Shown one piece after another: positions 14,787 through 26,000 of a stretch of 37,480 nt of DNA; within the stretch, counting starts at the first letter, position 1, and each line of letters begins with the position of its first letter. Source of the stretch: Myxococcales bacterium. GTDB taxonomy: Bacteria > Myxococcota > Myxococcia > Myxococcales > JAJYLH01. The position numbers and the translations under genes are program-made. The notes under the pieces were generated by a model. The model saw nothing but the letters and a program-made list of their open reading frames with translations. It had not been told where the DNA came from and ran no database searches. The stretch covers positions 1-37,480 of the forward strand of contig JAJYLH010000054.1 of assembly GCA_021787845.1 (NCBI GenBank), read 5' to 3'.

Positions 14787-17300
14787 CTAAGCATCGGCGG
14801 GCAGCGCGACGAAGAAGGTGGTCCTCTTCCCGCGCTCGCTTTCGGCCCAGAGGCGGCCGCGGTGCGCCTCGACCAGGCCCTTGGCGATGTACAACCCGAG
14901 TCCGAGACCCTCCTGGGTGCTGTTCTTCGCCCGCTCGGTCCGCGCGAAGCGACCGAAGAGATTGGTGATTTCTTCGCTCGACAACCCCTCGCCGCGGTTC
15001 GTCACCGAGATGACGACCTCGCCCCCGCCCCCGCGCGCGCCGAGGACCAGCTCCGCTCCTGCCAAGCCGTACTTGACGCCGTTCGAGACCAGGTTCGACA
15101 GCACCTGCTCCAGCCGCTCGGTGTCGACCTCCACCTCCGGCAGCTCCGAACCGAGCTCGCAGCGCAGCGGGTTCTGCGCCAGCTCCGGCCCATGGCGCTC
15201 GGCGAAGTCCTGCAGCCACGCCGCGAGGTCGATTCGCGTCGGGCGCACCTCCAGCCGCTTCGCCTCGATGCAGGCGAAGTCGCGCAGGTCGTCGATCATC
15301 CGGCTGAGCTGGGCCAGGCTCTGGCGCATGAACTCCAGGTTCTTCTGGTCCAAATCGCTCAAGCTCCGCCGCCCGAAGAGGCCGAGGTAGAGGCTCAAGG
15401 TGTTGATCGGCTGGCGCAGGTCGTGCGCGATGAGGCTCGTCCACTCCTCCCGCAGCCGGTCGAGCTCCTTGAGCGGCGTGACGTCCATGAACGCGACCAC
15501 CGCCCCGGCGATGGTCTTGTCGGGGCCGAACATCGGGACCGCGCTGACCATCACCGGCACTCGGCCGCCGCCGGGCTGCACCACGAGCCGCTCGACCGCG
15601 TCCACCGGCGCGCCGTGCAGCGCGCGCCAACCCGGGACCTCGTCGGGCGGGAGCGCTTCCCCTCTCACCCCGCGGATTTGCGAGAGGTATTGACGGATGC
15701 CCCCCTCGGGGTCGAGCCGCCGCCCGAGCATCGCCTCCGCCCGAAGGTTCGGCTCGATGCGCTCGCCGTCCTGCCCCTCGACCAGGATGAGCCCGATCGG
15801 CGAATGGTGGAGGACCGCCCGCAGCCACTGCCGCTCGGCCTGGAGCTGCTCGAACAGCTCTTCCCGCTCGCGCGCCAGCCGCCGCCGCTCGGTGACGTCG
15901 CGAATCAGCATCGCGAACCCCCGCGGGCGGCCATCGGACTGGGCGAGAGCGGTCAAGAGCACCTGGGCGAAGAAGGTCGAGCCGTCCTGCCGCCGGCGCA
16001 GGCCCTCCTCCTCGTGGCTGCCGCGGTCGGCGGCGATTTCGAGCTGCCGCCAGGGCTCGTTCGCGCGCCGGAGCGGGTCCGGATGGAAGTCCGAGAAGTG
16101 GCGGCCGATGATCTCCTCCGCCCGATAGCCGAGAATCCGTTCTGCCCCCGCGTTCCAGGTGGTGACGTTGCCGCCCGGGTCGAGCATGAAGATCGCGTAA
16201 TCGGTGACGCCCTGGACCAGGAGGCGAAACCGCTCCTCGCTCTGACGCAGCTCCTCCTCGGCCTGGCGCTCGGCCGTGACGTCGCGCAAGACCAGCACCG
16301 CTCCCGTCACCTTCGCCTCGCCGCTCAAGATCGGCGCGCAGCTGTCGGCGACCGACCACCGGCGGCCGTCGCGGGCGACGAGCGCGGTGTGGGGCGGGAG
16401 CCCGTGTGTGCCCCAGCCGTCGAGCGCGCGACGCACCGGATCCTCGACCGGGCGACCGTCCACCTCGTCGGTCAGCCGGAGCACTTTCGCCACCGGCTGG
16501 CCCTTCGCCTCTTCGAGAGCCCAGCCGGTCAGCCGCTGCGCTACCGGGTTCATGCGGGCCACCCGCCCCTCGGCATCGGTGACGAGGACCGCGTCGCCGA
16601 TGGAGTTCAAGGTCACCTCCAGGTTCTCCTCGCTCTGCCGGCGCTTCTCCACCTCGGCGACGAGCGCCCCGTGAATCCGGGCGTGCTCGACCGCGAGCCC
16701 CGCGTGGCGCGCCAACAGCTCGATCGCCCGGGCATCGTCGTCGCTGAAGTCCGAAGCGCCTTCCTTCTCGGCGAGATAGAGGTTCCCGAGCGCCCGGCCG
16801 CCGTAGGTGATCGGCACCCCGAGAAAGCTCTTCATCGGCGGATGGCCCTCGGGAAACCCTCGAGAGCGCGGGCTCTCGCGCAGGTCCGCCTCCCTGAGCA
16901 CCCGGCCTTCCCTCGCGACCTTGCCCCAGAGGCCCGCTGGGCGCGGAAGGCGGCCGATGCGCCGCACGGTCTCCTCGTCGACCCCGCTGAACGCGCACAG
17001 CGCGAAGGTCTCGGTGGAATCGGAAAGTATGCCGAGCGCGGCATACTTCGCGCGTGCCACCGCGCGCGCCTCGTCGACGATGGCTTGGAGGACCACGTTC
17101 AGGTCGAGGGAAGAGCCGATGGAGAGCGCCGCGCGGCTGCACGCCTCCAAGTCGTGCCGGAGGTCGACCTCGCGATGTCCTGGAGCGCTTTCGCCGGGCG
17201 CTTGCGAGCTCGGCGGGCGGGAGCCCTTCCTGTCGGCGGCTCCCCAGGAGAGGGCCTCGATGAGCTGCTGGAGCGCGGTCGACGACTCCCTGGCGGGCAT
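14787..17300 (-). CDS. cytosolic GAF-PAS-PAS-PAS sensor histidine kinase
   Basis: The protein has 837 residues and no membrane span, so it senses in the cytoplasm. Domains in order: GAF (about 60-207), PAS1 (225-343), PAS2 (355-472), PAS3 (490-608), the HisKA phosphoacceptor helix with AHDLRQP (H626), and the HATPase domain with N-box NLVSNGVKYG (about 736-745) and G2 box GLGLGLYIAKG. The usual D-x-G-x-G box reads NRGEG, a variant seen in some kinase subgroups. I chose the ATG at 17300 (AGGGGA four bases upstream), because the 62-residue in-frame extension is Arg-rich and not protein-like. A papain-like protease and an NtrC-type regulator lie upstream on the same strand, and the latter is a plausible partner. 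Confidence 0.9.
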   Translation of the reverse strand: MPARESSTALQQLIEALSWGAADRKGSRPPSSQAPGESAPGHREVDLRHDLEACSRAALSIGSSLDLNVVLQAIVDEARAVARAKYAALGILSDSTETFALCAFSGVDEETVRRIGRLPRPAGLWGKVAREGRVLREADLRESPRSRGFPEGHPPMKSFLGVPITYGGRALGNLYLAEKEGASDFSDDDARAIELLARHAGLAVEHARIHGALVAEVEKRRQSEENLEVTLNSIGDAVLVTDAEGRVARMNPVAQRLTGWALEEAKGQPVAKVLRLTDEVDGRPVEDPVRRALDGWGTHGLPPHTALVARDGRRWSVADSCAPILSGEAKVTGAVLVLRDVTAERQAEEELRQSEERFRLLVQGVTDYAIFMLDPGGNVTTWNAGAERILGYRAEEIIGRHFSDFHPDPLRRANEPWRQLEIAADRGSHEEEGLRRRQDGSTFFAQVLLTALAQSDGRPRGFAMLIRDVTERRRLAREREELFEQLQAERQWLRAVLHHSPIGLILVEGQDGERIEPNLRAEAMLGRRLDPEGGIRQYLSQIRGVRGEALPPDEVPGWRALHGAPVDAVERLVVQPGGGRVPVMVSAVPMFGPDKTIAGAVVAFMDVTPLKELDRLREEWTSLIAHDLRQPINTLSLYLGLFGRRSLSDLDQKNLEFMRQSLAQLSRMIDDLRDFACIEAKRLEVRPTRIDLAAWLQDFAERHGPELAQNPLRCELGSELPEVEVDTERLEQVLSNLVSNGVKYGLAGAELVLGARGGGGEVVISVTNRGEGLSSEEITNLFGRFARTERAKNSTQEGLGLGLYIAKGLVEAHRGRLWAESERGKRTTFFVALPADA

Positions 17301-17466
17301 GCTTCCCCTGGCGCAGCAACGCGCGCGGCTTCGAGCCGGCCTGGCTCGGCGCGGTCGTTTCCGTAGCTCAGATCGGTCGGGCGCGCACCTTTTTCGCCGC
17401 CGGACGCGCGTCCCAAGACGCCCCGGTCTGACCGGGCAGACACGCGCGCGCCCGCGCGACGCGCGA

Positions 17467-17478
17467 CCGACCGGTCGG
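17467..17478. repeat. 12-base perfect palindrome CCGACCGGTCGG
   Basis: It lies between the protease stop and the kinase start, in the 219-base gap. It could be an operator for kinase expression or part of the terminator zone. No further evidence. Confidence 0.3.
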
Positions 17479-17505
17479 CACCGCACCGGCGCCCCGGCTG
17501 GAGAC

Positions 17506-17519
17506 CGGGAGCGCTCCCG
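17506..17519. terminator. 14-base palindrome CGGGAGCGCTCCCG directly after the protease stop
   Basis: The perfect palindrome abuts the TGA stop (17520-17522) of the minus-strand papain-like protease gene. It has no loop of its own, so a hairpin would lose its central bases. There is no T-tract. The location suggests a 3'-end structure. Confidence 0.35.
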
Positions 17520-18266
17520 TCAGTCGGCGACGTCCTTCAAGTCCGCCTCGAGCTGCTTCAGGTCGAAGCCCGGCGCGAAGTCCGGCTGGCGCGCCTGCGG
17601 CGGCACGATCGCGTAGGCCTCGTCGACGCACTCGTCCCACCAGCCCCAGGTGCCCTTCTGGGTGTTGCCCCAGGTCAGCACCGTCACGCCCCCGGCGTCG
17701 TAACCGACCGCGTAGACCGCGTGCCCGTCGTGGGAGAGCCGGCCCGGGGTCCAGACCTTGCGGGCGTTGAAGTCCTCGACCGCATTCTCCTGCACCTGGA
17801 AGCCCAGGTAGACGCCGCCGAAGAGGTGAATCGCCTGCTTCACGTGCGCGTGGTTCTTCGGGTCGACGCTCGCGTAGGCGAGGATCTCGTCGCCGAACGC
17901 CCGGTGGTGGCGCCAGTAGTTCAAGACGTCGAGCTCGTTCAAGCCGGTGTCGGCTCCGCCGGTCAGGTGCCGGTAGAGCTTCAGGACCGCTTTCGTGGTG
18001 GCGATCCGCTCCCGCCCAACGAGACCGGAGTAGGCGGTGATCGCGTGCGCCATCCCGGCGATGGTGCAATCGCCGACCCGGTCGTTGCCGTCGATCGGGA
18101 ACAGCTTGGTCGGGTCGGCCGGGACCCCGAGCTTCTGGTAGACGCGCTGGAGCACGTCGTCCTCGGTCGGCGCCGGCTTGAGGGCGGCGGTCAGGTAGCT
18201 CTTCAAGCGCAGCGTGCGGTAGTCGAGCTTGGGCGGGTGCTTGCCGAAGCGATACGACTCGGCCAT
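17520..18266 (-). CDS. papain-like (C1-type) cysteine protease without signal peptide
   Basis: The protein has 248 residues. The papain triad is recognisable: GNDRVGDCT (C67), SHDGHAVYAVGYD (H182) and TWGNTQKGTWGWW (N201), with the typical spacing and the W-G-N-x-x-G-x-x-W pattern. Asn61, six residues before the cysteine, takes the place of the papain oxyanion glutamine. No signal peptide or prodomain is seen, so it is probably cytosolic. Substrates are unknown. The ATG at 18266 has an excellent GGAGGAGGT site six bases upstream, and the longer frame to 18407 is rejected. It sits between an NtrC-type regulator and a histidine kinase on the same strand. A peptidase-fold protein with non-proteolytic function is possible. 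Confidence 0.8.
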   Translation of the reverse strand: MAESYRFGKHPPKLDYRTLRLKSYLTAALKPAPTEDDVLQRVYQKLGVPADPTKLFPIDGNDRVGDCTIAGMAHAITAYSGLVGRERIATTKAVLKLYRHLTGGADTGLNELDVLNYWRHHRAFGDEILAYASVDPKNHAHVKQAIHLFGGVYLGFQVQENAVEDFNARKVWTPGRLSHDGHAVYAVGYDAGGVTVLTWGNTQKGTWGWWDECVDEAYAIVPPQARQPDFAPGFDLKQLEADLKDVAD

Positions 18267-18593
18267 CGATGGACCTCCTCCCGCAGGGATGGGATGGTTT
18301 TCTGCGGGCTCGAGAACGGTCCATAGCACCGCCCGCGCGCTTGGGGAAGCCCAAGGGGCCGGGCGATGGAAACTGCGGGAATGGCCGCGCGGCTTGCCCG
18401 GCAGCACAAAAGCGGATCCCGTCTGCGGGAGCGGTTGCGCTCACCGGCCCGACGGACGCGGCGCTCTCTCGCTAGACCCTCGCCGACGAGCGTTTGGAAC
18501 CGCCAAGACGCCACGCCGACCTCGCTGACCGCAAATTCTTGGCGCTTTGGCGTCTTGGCGGTTCATCCGAGACGGCTTTCGGCGAGGGTCTCG
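18267..18593. other. 327-base intergenic region with nested palindrome
   Basis: No gene is convincing here. The left part (18267-18470) should hold the protease promoter, but no clear boxes were found. The right part is occupied by the nested palindrome at 18474-18591. Confidence 0.4.
18474..18591. repeat. nested long palindrome after the sigma-54 regulator gene
   Basis: Outer arms AGACCCTCGCCG (18474-18485) and CGGCGAGGGTCT (18580-18591) are perfect inverted repeats of 12 bases. Inside them, GAACCGCCAAGACGCCA (18497-18513) and TGGCGTCTTGGCGGTTC (18548-18564) form a perfect 17-base stem with a 34-base loop. The right outer arm ends two bases from the regulator's TAG stop (18594-18596). It may work as a terminator on the minus strand or be a dispersed repeat unit; the inner arm resembles repeats I recall from other GC-rich genomes. 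Confidence 0.7.
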
Positions 18594-19958
18594 CTAGCCT
18601 TTGCCCTTGATTCCGTGCTTCTTGAGCAGCCGCCACAGGCCCTTGCGGTCGATGCCGGCGCTGACCGCCGCGTCGCTCATCCGCGGGCTCCCGTCGAGGA
18701 GCGACCCCAGGTACCGCCGCTCGAAGGCGTCGACGGCCGCCCGCTTCGCCTCCTGGAAGGGCAGCACCGGCGCCGGGGAACGCTCCGCCTGGGAGGGAAG
18801 CTGCAGGTGCTCGAGCCCGATCACCGGACCCTCGCAGGCGACGAGCGCGCGCTGGACGACGTTCTCCAGCTCCCGCACGTTTCCCGGCCAGTCGCGGCGC
18901 ACGAGCGCTTCCCCCGCCTCCTTGGAGAACGCCTGCGCGGGCGACCCGTAGGCCGGCGCGTGGCGGAGGAGGAAGTGGTTCGCCAGCACCGGGATGTCCT
19001 CCCGCCGCTCGCCCAGGCCCGGAAGCTGCAAGCCGAGCACGTTCAGCCGGTAGTAGAGGTCCTCCCGAAACCGCTTCTGGCCGATGGCCGCCGTCAGGTC
19101 GACCTTGGTGGTCGCGAGCACCCGCACGTCCACCGGCGCCGGCCGGGTGTCGCCGAGGGGCGTCACCTCTTTCGTCTCGAGGAAGCGCAGCAGCTTGACT
19201 TGAGCGGCGCTGGAGAGGTCGGCGACCTCGTCGAAGAGGAGGGTCCCGCCCTGGGCGCTGCGGGCGACCCCGGGCGCGTCCCGGTCGGCGCCGGTGAAGG
19301 CCCCCTTCTTGTGCCCGAAGAGGGTGCTCTCGAAGAGCGGGTCCGGGATGGCGCCGCAGCTCACGGAGACCAGAGGCGCTTCCGCCCGGCGGGAGAGCCG
19401 GTGGATGGCGCGCGCGACCAGCTCCTTGCCGCTGCCGGACGGCCCGCTGACCAGCACCGCCGCCTCTCCCCGGGCGATCGCCGGCAGCCGCCGGAGCAGC
19501 TCGAGCAAGGCGGGCGAGCGGGTGATGATCGCCTCGCCGGCCAGGTGGTCGCCGGCGCCCTGGACGAACCGCCGAAACAGCCGCGCTTCCTCGAAGACCC
19601 GCGCTTTCTCGGCCACCGCTCGCAGCCGCTCGGCCAGCACCCGGCGCCGGATCGGCTTGGTCAGGAAGTCGTCGGCCCCGAGCCGGAGCAGCTCCACCGC
19701 CTCGTCGGTGGTGGCGACCGCGCTCATCACCACGACGGGCATCAGCTCGAAGCGAGCGCGCACCTTCTGCAGGAGCTCCTTGCCGTTCATCCCGGGCATC
19801 ATGAAGTCGGTGAGGAGGAACCCGACCTCGTGCTCGCCGAGAACCTTCAGCGCCTCTTCGCCCGACCGCGCGGTCAGCGGCGAGAAGCCGAGGCTGCGCA
19901 CGCTCTGGCTCAGCCATGCCAGGATGTCCGGCTCGTCATCGACGATGAGGACGACCAT
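18594..19958 (-). CDS. NtrC-family sigma-54-dependent response regulator
   Basis: The protein has 454 residues. The receiver domain (1-115) has D7-D8, phospho-acceptor D51 (LLTDFMMPGMNG) and K101. The AAA+ domain has Walker A GPSGSGK (172-178), GAFTGA (219-224, the sigma-54 contact loop), Walker B LLFDE and an RRDWPGNVRELEN motif. The C-terminal Fis-type helix-turn-helix reads SDAAVSAGIDRKGLWRLLKK. Phosphorylated, it would open sigma-54 promoters. The ATG at 19958 (GAGGGG upstream) starts exactly at the receiver domain, so the longer frame is rejected. The histidine kinase 1.3 kb downstream on the same strand is a likely partner. No sigma-54 site (GG-N10-GC box) was identified with confidence nearby. 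Confidence 0.93.
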   Translation of the reverse strand: MVVLIVDDEPDILAWLSQSVRSLGFSPLTARSGEEALKVLGEHEVGFLLTDFMMPGMNGKELLQKVRARFELMPVVVMSAVATTDEAVELLRLGADDFLTKPIRRRVLAERLRAVAEKARVFEEARLFRRFVQGAGDHLAGEAIITRSPALLELLRRLPAIARGEAAVLVSGPSGSGKELVARAIHRLSRRAEAPLVSVSCGAIPDPLFESTLFGHKKGAFTGADRDAPGVARSAQGGTLLFDEVADLSSAAQVKLLRFLETKEVTPLGDTRPAPVDVRVLATTKVDLTAAIGQKRFREDLYYRLNVLGLQLPGLGERREDIPVLANHFLLRHAPAYGSPAQAFSKEAGEALVRRDWPGNVRELENVVQRALVACEGPVIGLEHLQLPSQAERSPAPVLPFQEAKRAAVDAFERRYLGSLLDGSPRMSDAAVSAGIDRKGLWRLLKKHGIKGKG

Positions 19959-20279
19959 TGGCCCCTCGGCGGCCCACGCCGCTTCCTGATATCGGCGGCC
20001 CGCGTTCGGGTTTAGCCTGTTTTCCTGCTTCTGGGGCGCGGCTTCGGCGCGACCGTCCGCGGCATTCGTGCCGCAGGCGAGCCGCTCGTCGAATTCATGG
20101 TTTTCGGCAACCGCAGCCGATGTTTCGCCGCGCCGGCGCGGCATCCGTGCCACGGCCGGCGGCCTGGTCCCTCGAGGCTTGGGCTCGGGGAGGCCCTCGA
20201 GCCTTCGACCGGACGCGCGCACCTCGCGGAGGGCTCTGCCATGGCCTAGAATTCCGGATCGGCGAGGACCAGGTGCCCG
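19959..20279. other. 321-base divergent region between regulator and clpS
   Basis: No gene is supported. CCCTCGAG occurs twice within about 40 bases near 20168-20205. The two divergent promoters must lie here, but I cannot pinpoint them. A few short frames have no ribosome site or protein-like composition. Confidence 0.35.
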
Positions 20280-20609
20280 ATGGCGAAGCCCAAGCCCGGC
20301 GAGGAGCCCGACAGCGGGGTGGCGACCGCCACCCGTGCCGGCCGGAAGGTCCGGCGGCCGCCCCTCTACAAGGTGCTGATCCACAACGACGACTATACGA
20401 CGCGGGAGTTCGTGGTCTTCGTCCTGGAGGCGGTGTTCCACCACGACCAGACGGAGGCGACCCGGATCATGTGGCACGTGCACACGACGGGGGTCGGGGT
20501 CGCCGGGGTGTTCACCTACGAGGTGGCGGAAACGAAGGCGCACAAGGTGGAAGCGCTCGCGCGGGCGAACGGGTTTCCGCTCAAGCTTTCGGTCGAGCCG
20601 GAGGAGTGA
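20280..20609 (+). CDS. clpS: ATP-dependent Clp protease adaptor ClpS
   Basis: The protein has 109 residues, a normal ClpS length. ClpS binds N-degron substrates and hands them to ClpA for degradation by ClpP. The core begins PPLYKVLIHNDDYTTREFVV, which contains the ND-D-x-T/Y-T substrate pocket motif, and continues with VFHHDQTEATRIMWHVHTTG and an AHKVEALARANGFPL helix. The first about 27 residues are a flexible tail that, in the family, regulates ClpA. It lies 116 bases before clpA on the same strand, the common clpS-clpA arrangement. Confidence 0.95.
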   Translation: MAKPKPGEEPDSGVATATRAGRKVRRPPLYKVLIHNDDYTTREFVVFVLEAVFHHDQTEATRIMWHVHTTGVGVAGVFTYEVAETKAHKVEALARANGFPLKLSVEPEE

Positions 20610-20725
20610 GGTTGAAGCGACATCGACGTGCCACGGGGCCCGAATCCGGCTAGTGAGAAGAACGAGCCCGTGTCCGACGGGGCCCAAGAGCCTCGAGCGC
20701 CGTCCAGGACCTTTTCGAGAGCGCG

Positions 20726-23026
<2,301 letters not shown>

Positions 23027-23068
23027 GGTCAGCGCGGTCCGCTCCCCCCCGGTTCGGCGGCCCGAGCT

Positions 23069-26000
23069 TCACAAGTACGCGTACTGCAGCGAGATGTTCG
23101 GCACCCATTCTGCGGGCTGTTGCACTCCGCCGATGTCGATCGGCCGGGCGAATTCGAACCGGAGCACGAACGGCCCCAGGCCCAGGTCGACGCCCACAAC
23201 CCACGCGAGCGACCGGTCCGGCCACAGGTCGTGCACGCTCATCGCGACGCCGCCGAAGTCCATTCCGAGAATGCCGTCGATGTTCGAGAAGAGCGGGAGG
23301 TGCAGCACCGAATCGAGCGGGACCTGGAGGTTCAGGTTGGAGACCGCGTAGGCGGTGCCGAGCAGGTGCTCGGTGTCGTCGATCTGGTAGTTGCGCAGGT
23401 TGTCGTAGCTCGAGAGGTAGAACTGCCGCCCGAAGACGCTCCCGTCCGACGCGCCGCCGGCGAGGCGCAGGTGCAGCACCGCGAGGTCGAACAGGTTCAG
23501 GTGGGCCTGCGCGTCGAAGGTGACGTAGTCGTCCGGAACGTTTCTCAGCGGCAGGTACCCGCCTCCGATTTCGGCCACGAGCGACCCGCCGCCGACCGCG
23601 CCCAACGGAAACCGGTAGCGGGTCGTGTCGTAGCCGTAGGTCAAGCTCGCGAGCCCCTCGAGGTCGTATCCGCCGTGCGCCGCGTTCCAGGCCCGCAGGC
23701 CGTCGACGTTGACCGCCTCGGTCAGGTAGGGGCCGACCGACGGGAACTGGAATTCACGGTCGACGCCCTGCACGGTGACCTGCGCCTGGATGCTCGAATA
23801 GGTGTCGAACGGATGGCTCCACATCGCGGTGACTCCGAACTCGCGCTCCAGGTAGAAGACGTCGGAGCCGAACCCGGGCGCATTCGGATCCCGCCGTTCG
23901 GTGAAGGTGTGGAACGGCCCGAAGCCCCAGGCGTCGCGGCCGGAGCGGTCGACGTAGAACGCCACCGCGTCGGTCAGCTCGGGCGCCCCGAACATCGCGA
24001 GCTGGAGCACCAGATTGCGGTCGTTCATCACGTCGCCGAACAGGAGCGCTCCCTCTCCCACCGTCGCGGTGCCGACCGCCGCCATCCCGCTCTTGAGCCG
24101 CCAGTTCTTCGGGCTCAGCGGGTCATAGCGCGGCGCCGGCGCCGGAATCGGCTCCCGCGGAATCGGCCTGGGGGGCGGCAGCGGTCCCGGTTGGCTTTTC
24201 GCCGGATGCTCGTCCAGGTCGAGGAGCGCCTTCTGCGGGACCTCGAAGAGGTGGAAACGCCCGCCGAAGAAGCCGAGCGCCGTGAGGCCGCCGCCGGGCG
24301 CCGGCGCGGGCGCGGACAAGCCGGTGACGAAATCGGTCAGCCGGCGAATGCGCCCGGTCTTCGCGTCGAAGAGGTGCAGGTCCTCCTTGCCCTCGGCGTC
24401 GGATGCGAAGACCAGCTTCCCTCCCCCTAAGCCGCAGGGCATCCGCTCATCGGCAGGCTCGTCGGTGAGCCTCACGCTCCGGCCGGTCACCGGGTCCATC
24501 GCGAAGAGGTTCAGCCGGCCGGTTTCGGTGCGGTCGGAGGCGTAAAGAATGGTGCCTTGCGTCCTCTCGCCGGCCTCGAGGGGAACCCCGAAGACGTCGG
24601 GCGAGTCGATGGTCCAGTCGAGGTCGCGCTCGAAGTAATCGTCGTCGGTCAGCCGCGTCAGGCGGCCGGTCCCGACGTCGGCGATCCACAGATCGCTGCG
24701 GCCGGCGGAGTCGAGCCCGAAGAAGGCGAGGCGCTTTTCGTCGGGGCTCAGGGCCGGGTCGCCGGCTTCCACGACGCCGCGCGGCGAAAGGTCGATCCGC
24801 TCGCGGCGGCCGAAGTCGAACGAGACCTCGTGGCCGTGCCCCCGGCGCTCGAACGGGACGAAGTAGAGGGAGTCGGCCGGACCGTCGCGGGCGATGAACG
24901 CGAGCGCGTGGGCCGACAGCGTGGTCACCCGGCGCTGGGCCGGATGCAGGCTCTCGATGCCGGGATGGCCGTCGACGGCGATTTCGACGGCGTCCTGGGG
25001 GGCGCGGCGGTCGGCGAGGTAGAGCCGGCTGCGCCCGCTCTGACGCGAAACCGACCGGTAGAGGAGCAGCTCGCCGTCGGGCGAAGCGGAGAACGAATCC
25101 GGCTCGCCGGGGAGCTCGCCCATCGGCTCGACGAGCGGCGGCTCCTGGGTCGCGGCGAGGTACTGGCGCTCGTACCGCCGTTTCATCCAGGCGTCGAAGC
25201 GCTCCGCGATCTGCTCGGGCGTCTGCCGCGCGAGGCGCGCGACGAACTTGCGAAAGGCGTGGCTGTCCTGCCCTCCGAGAGCGCTGCCCTGGGCCGACAG
25301 CTTCGGGCTCTCGTCGAGGAGGGCCTGGAGAAACCGCGGGCCGTACGTCTTCGCTAGGAATGCTACTCGAAGCTGCCCGAGCTTATAGGTGTCCAAATAG
25401 CTTTGCTTGGTGTCGCTCCAGAACGACGGGAGCACGTAATGTCGCTTCGGCCGCGGGTTCGAGACGAGGTCGCGGGCGTACAGGTCGGTCTTCCGGTCGA
25501 TGCCGCCGTTCGAATAGAACTCCGCGAGCCCCTCGACGAACCAGCGCGGGAAGGCGGAAAGGGCGCTGTCCTGGCCGGCGGCGGCCGCGCGGTCCGCCAT
25601 CTCCTGAATCTGGAACTCGTGCGCCATCTCGTGCTTGGAAACTAGCCGGAAGCGCTCCAGGTCTCCCCAATAGGGCAGCGCCATCTTCAGGTCGACCGGG
25701 CTCGTCACGCCCAGGACCGACTCGTTGACGAAGAAGACGTTGGTGTTCTCGAACGCCCGGTGGGAGGCGTAGAGGATGTACGGCACCCGTTCTGTCGGGC
25801 GGTAGCGGAACTGCCGGGCGAGGTCCTGGTATTCCTGCCGCACGACCGCCGCGGCGATGCGCGCGGCGCCCGCTTCTCGCTGGTAGTAGTAGAAGCGCAC
25901 CCCCCCGACGCCGTGGTCGCTCAAGAAGTCGTAGTGGCGCCAGCGGAAGCGCGAGTAGCGGACGTTCGTCTGCCCCGGCCGCTGGGGAACGACCAGCACC

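Noticed and set aside
14862-17366. 834-codon plus-strand frame opposite the histidine kinase
   Set aside because: Antisense shadow of a gene with complete domain structure.
18366-20015. 549-codon plus-strand frame opposite the sigma-54 regulator
   Set aside because: Antisense shadow; no ribosome site or recognisable domain.
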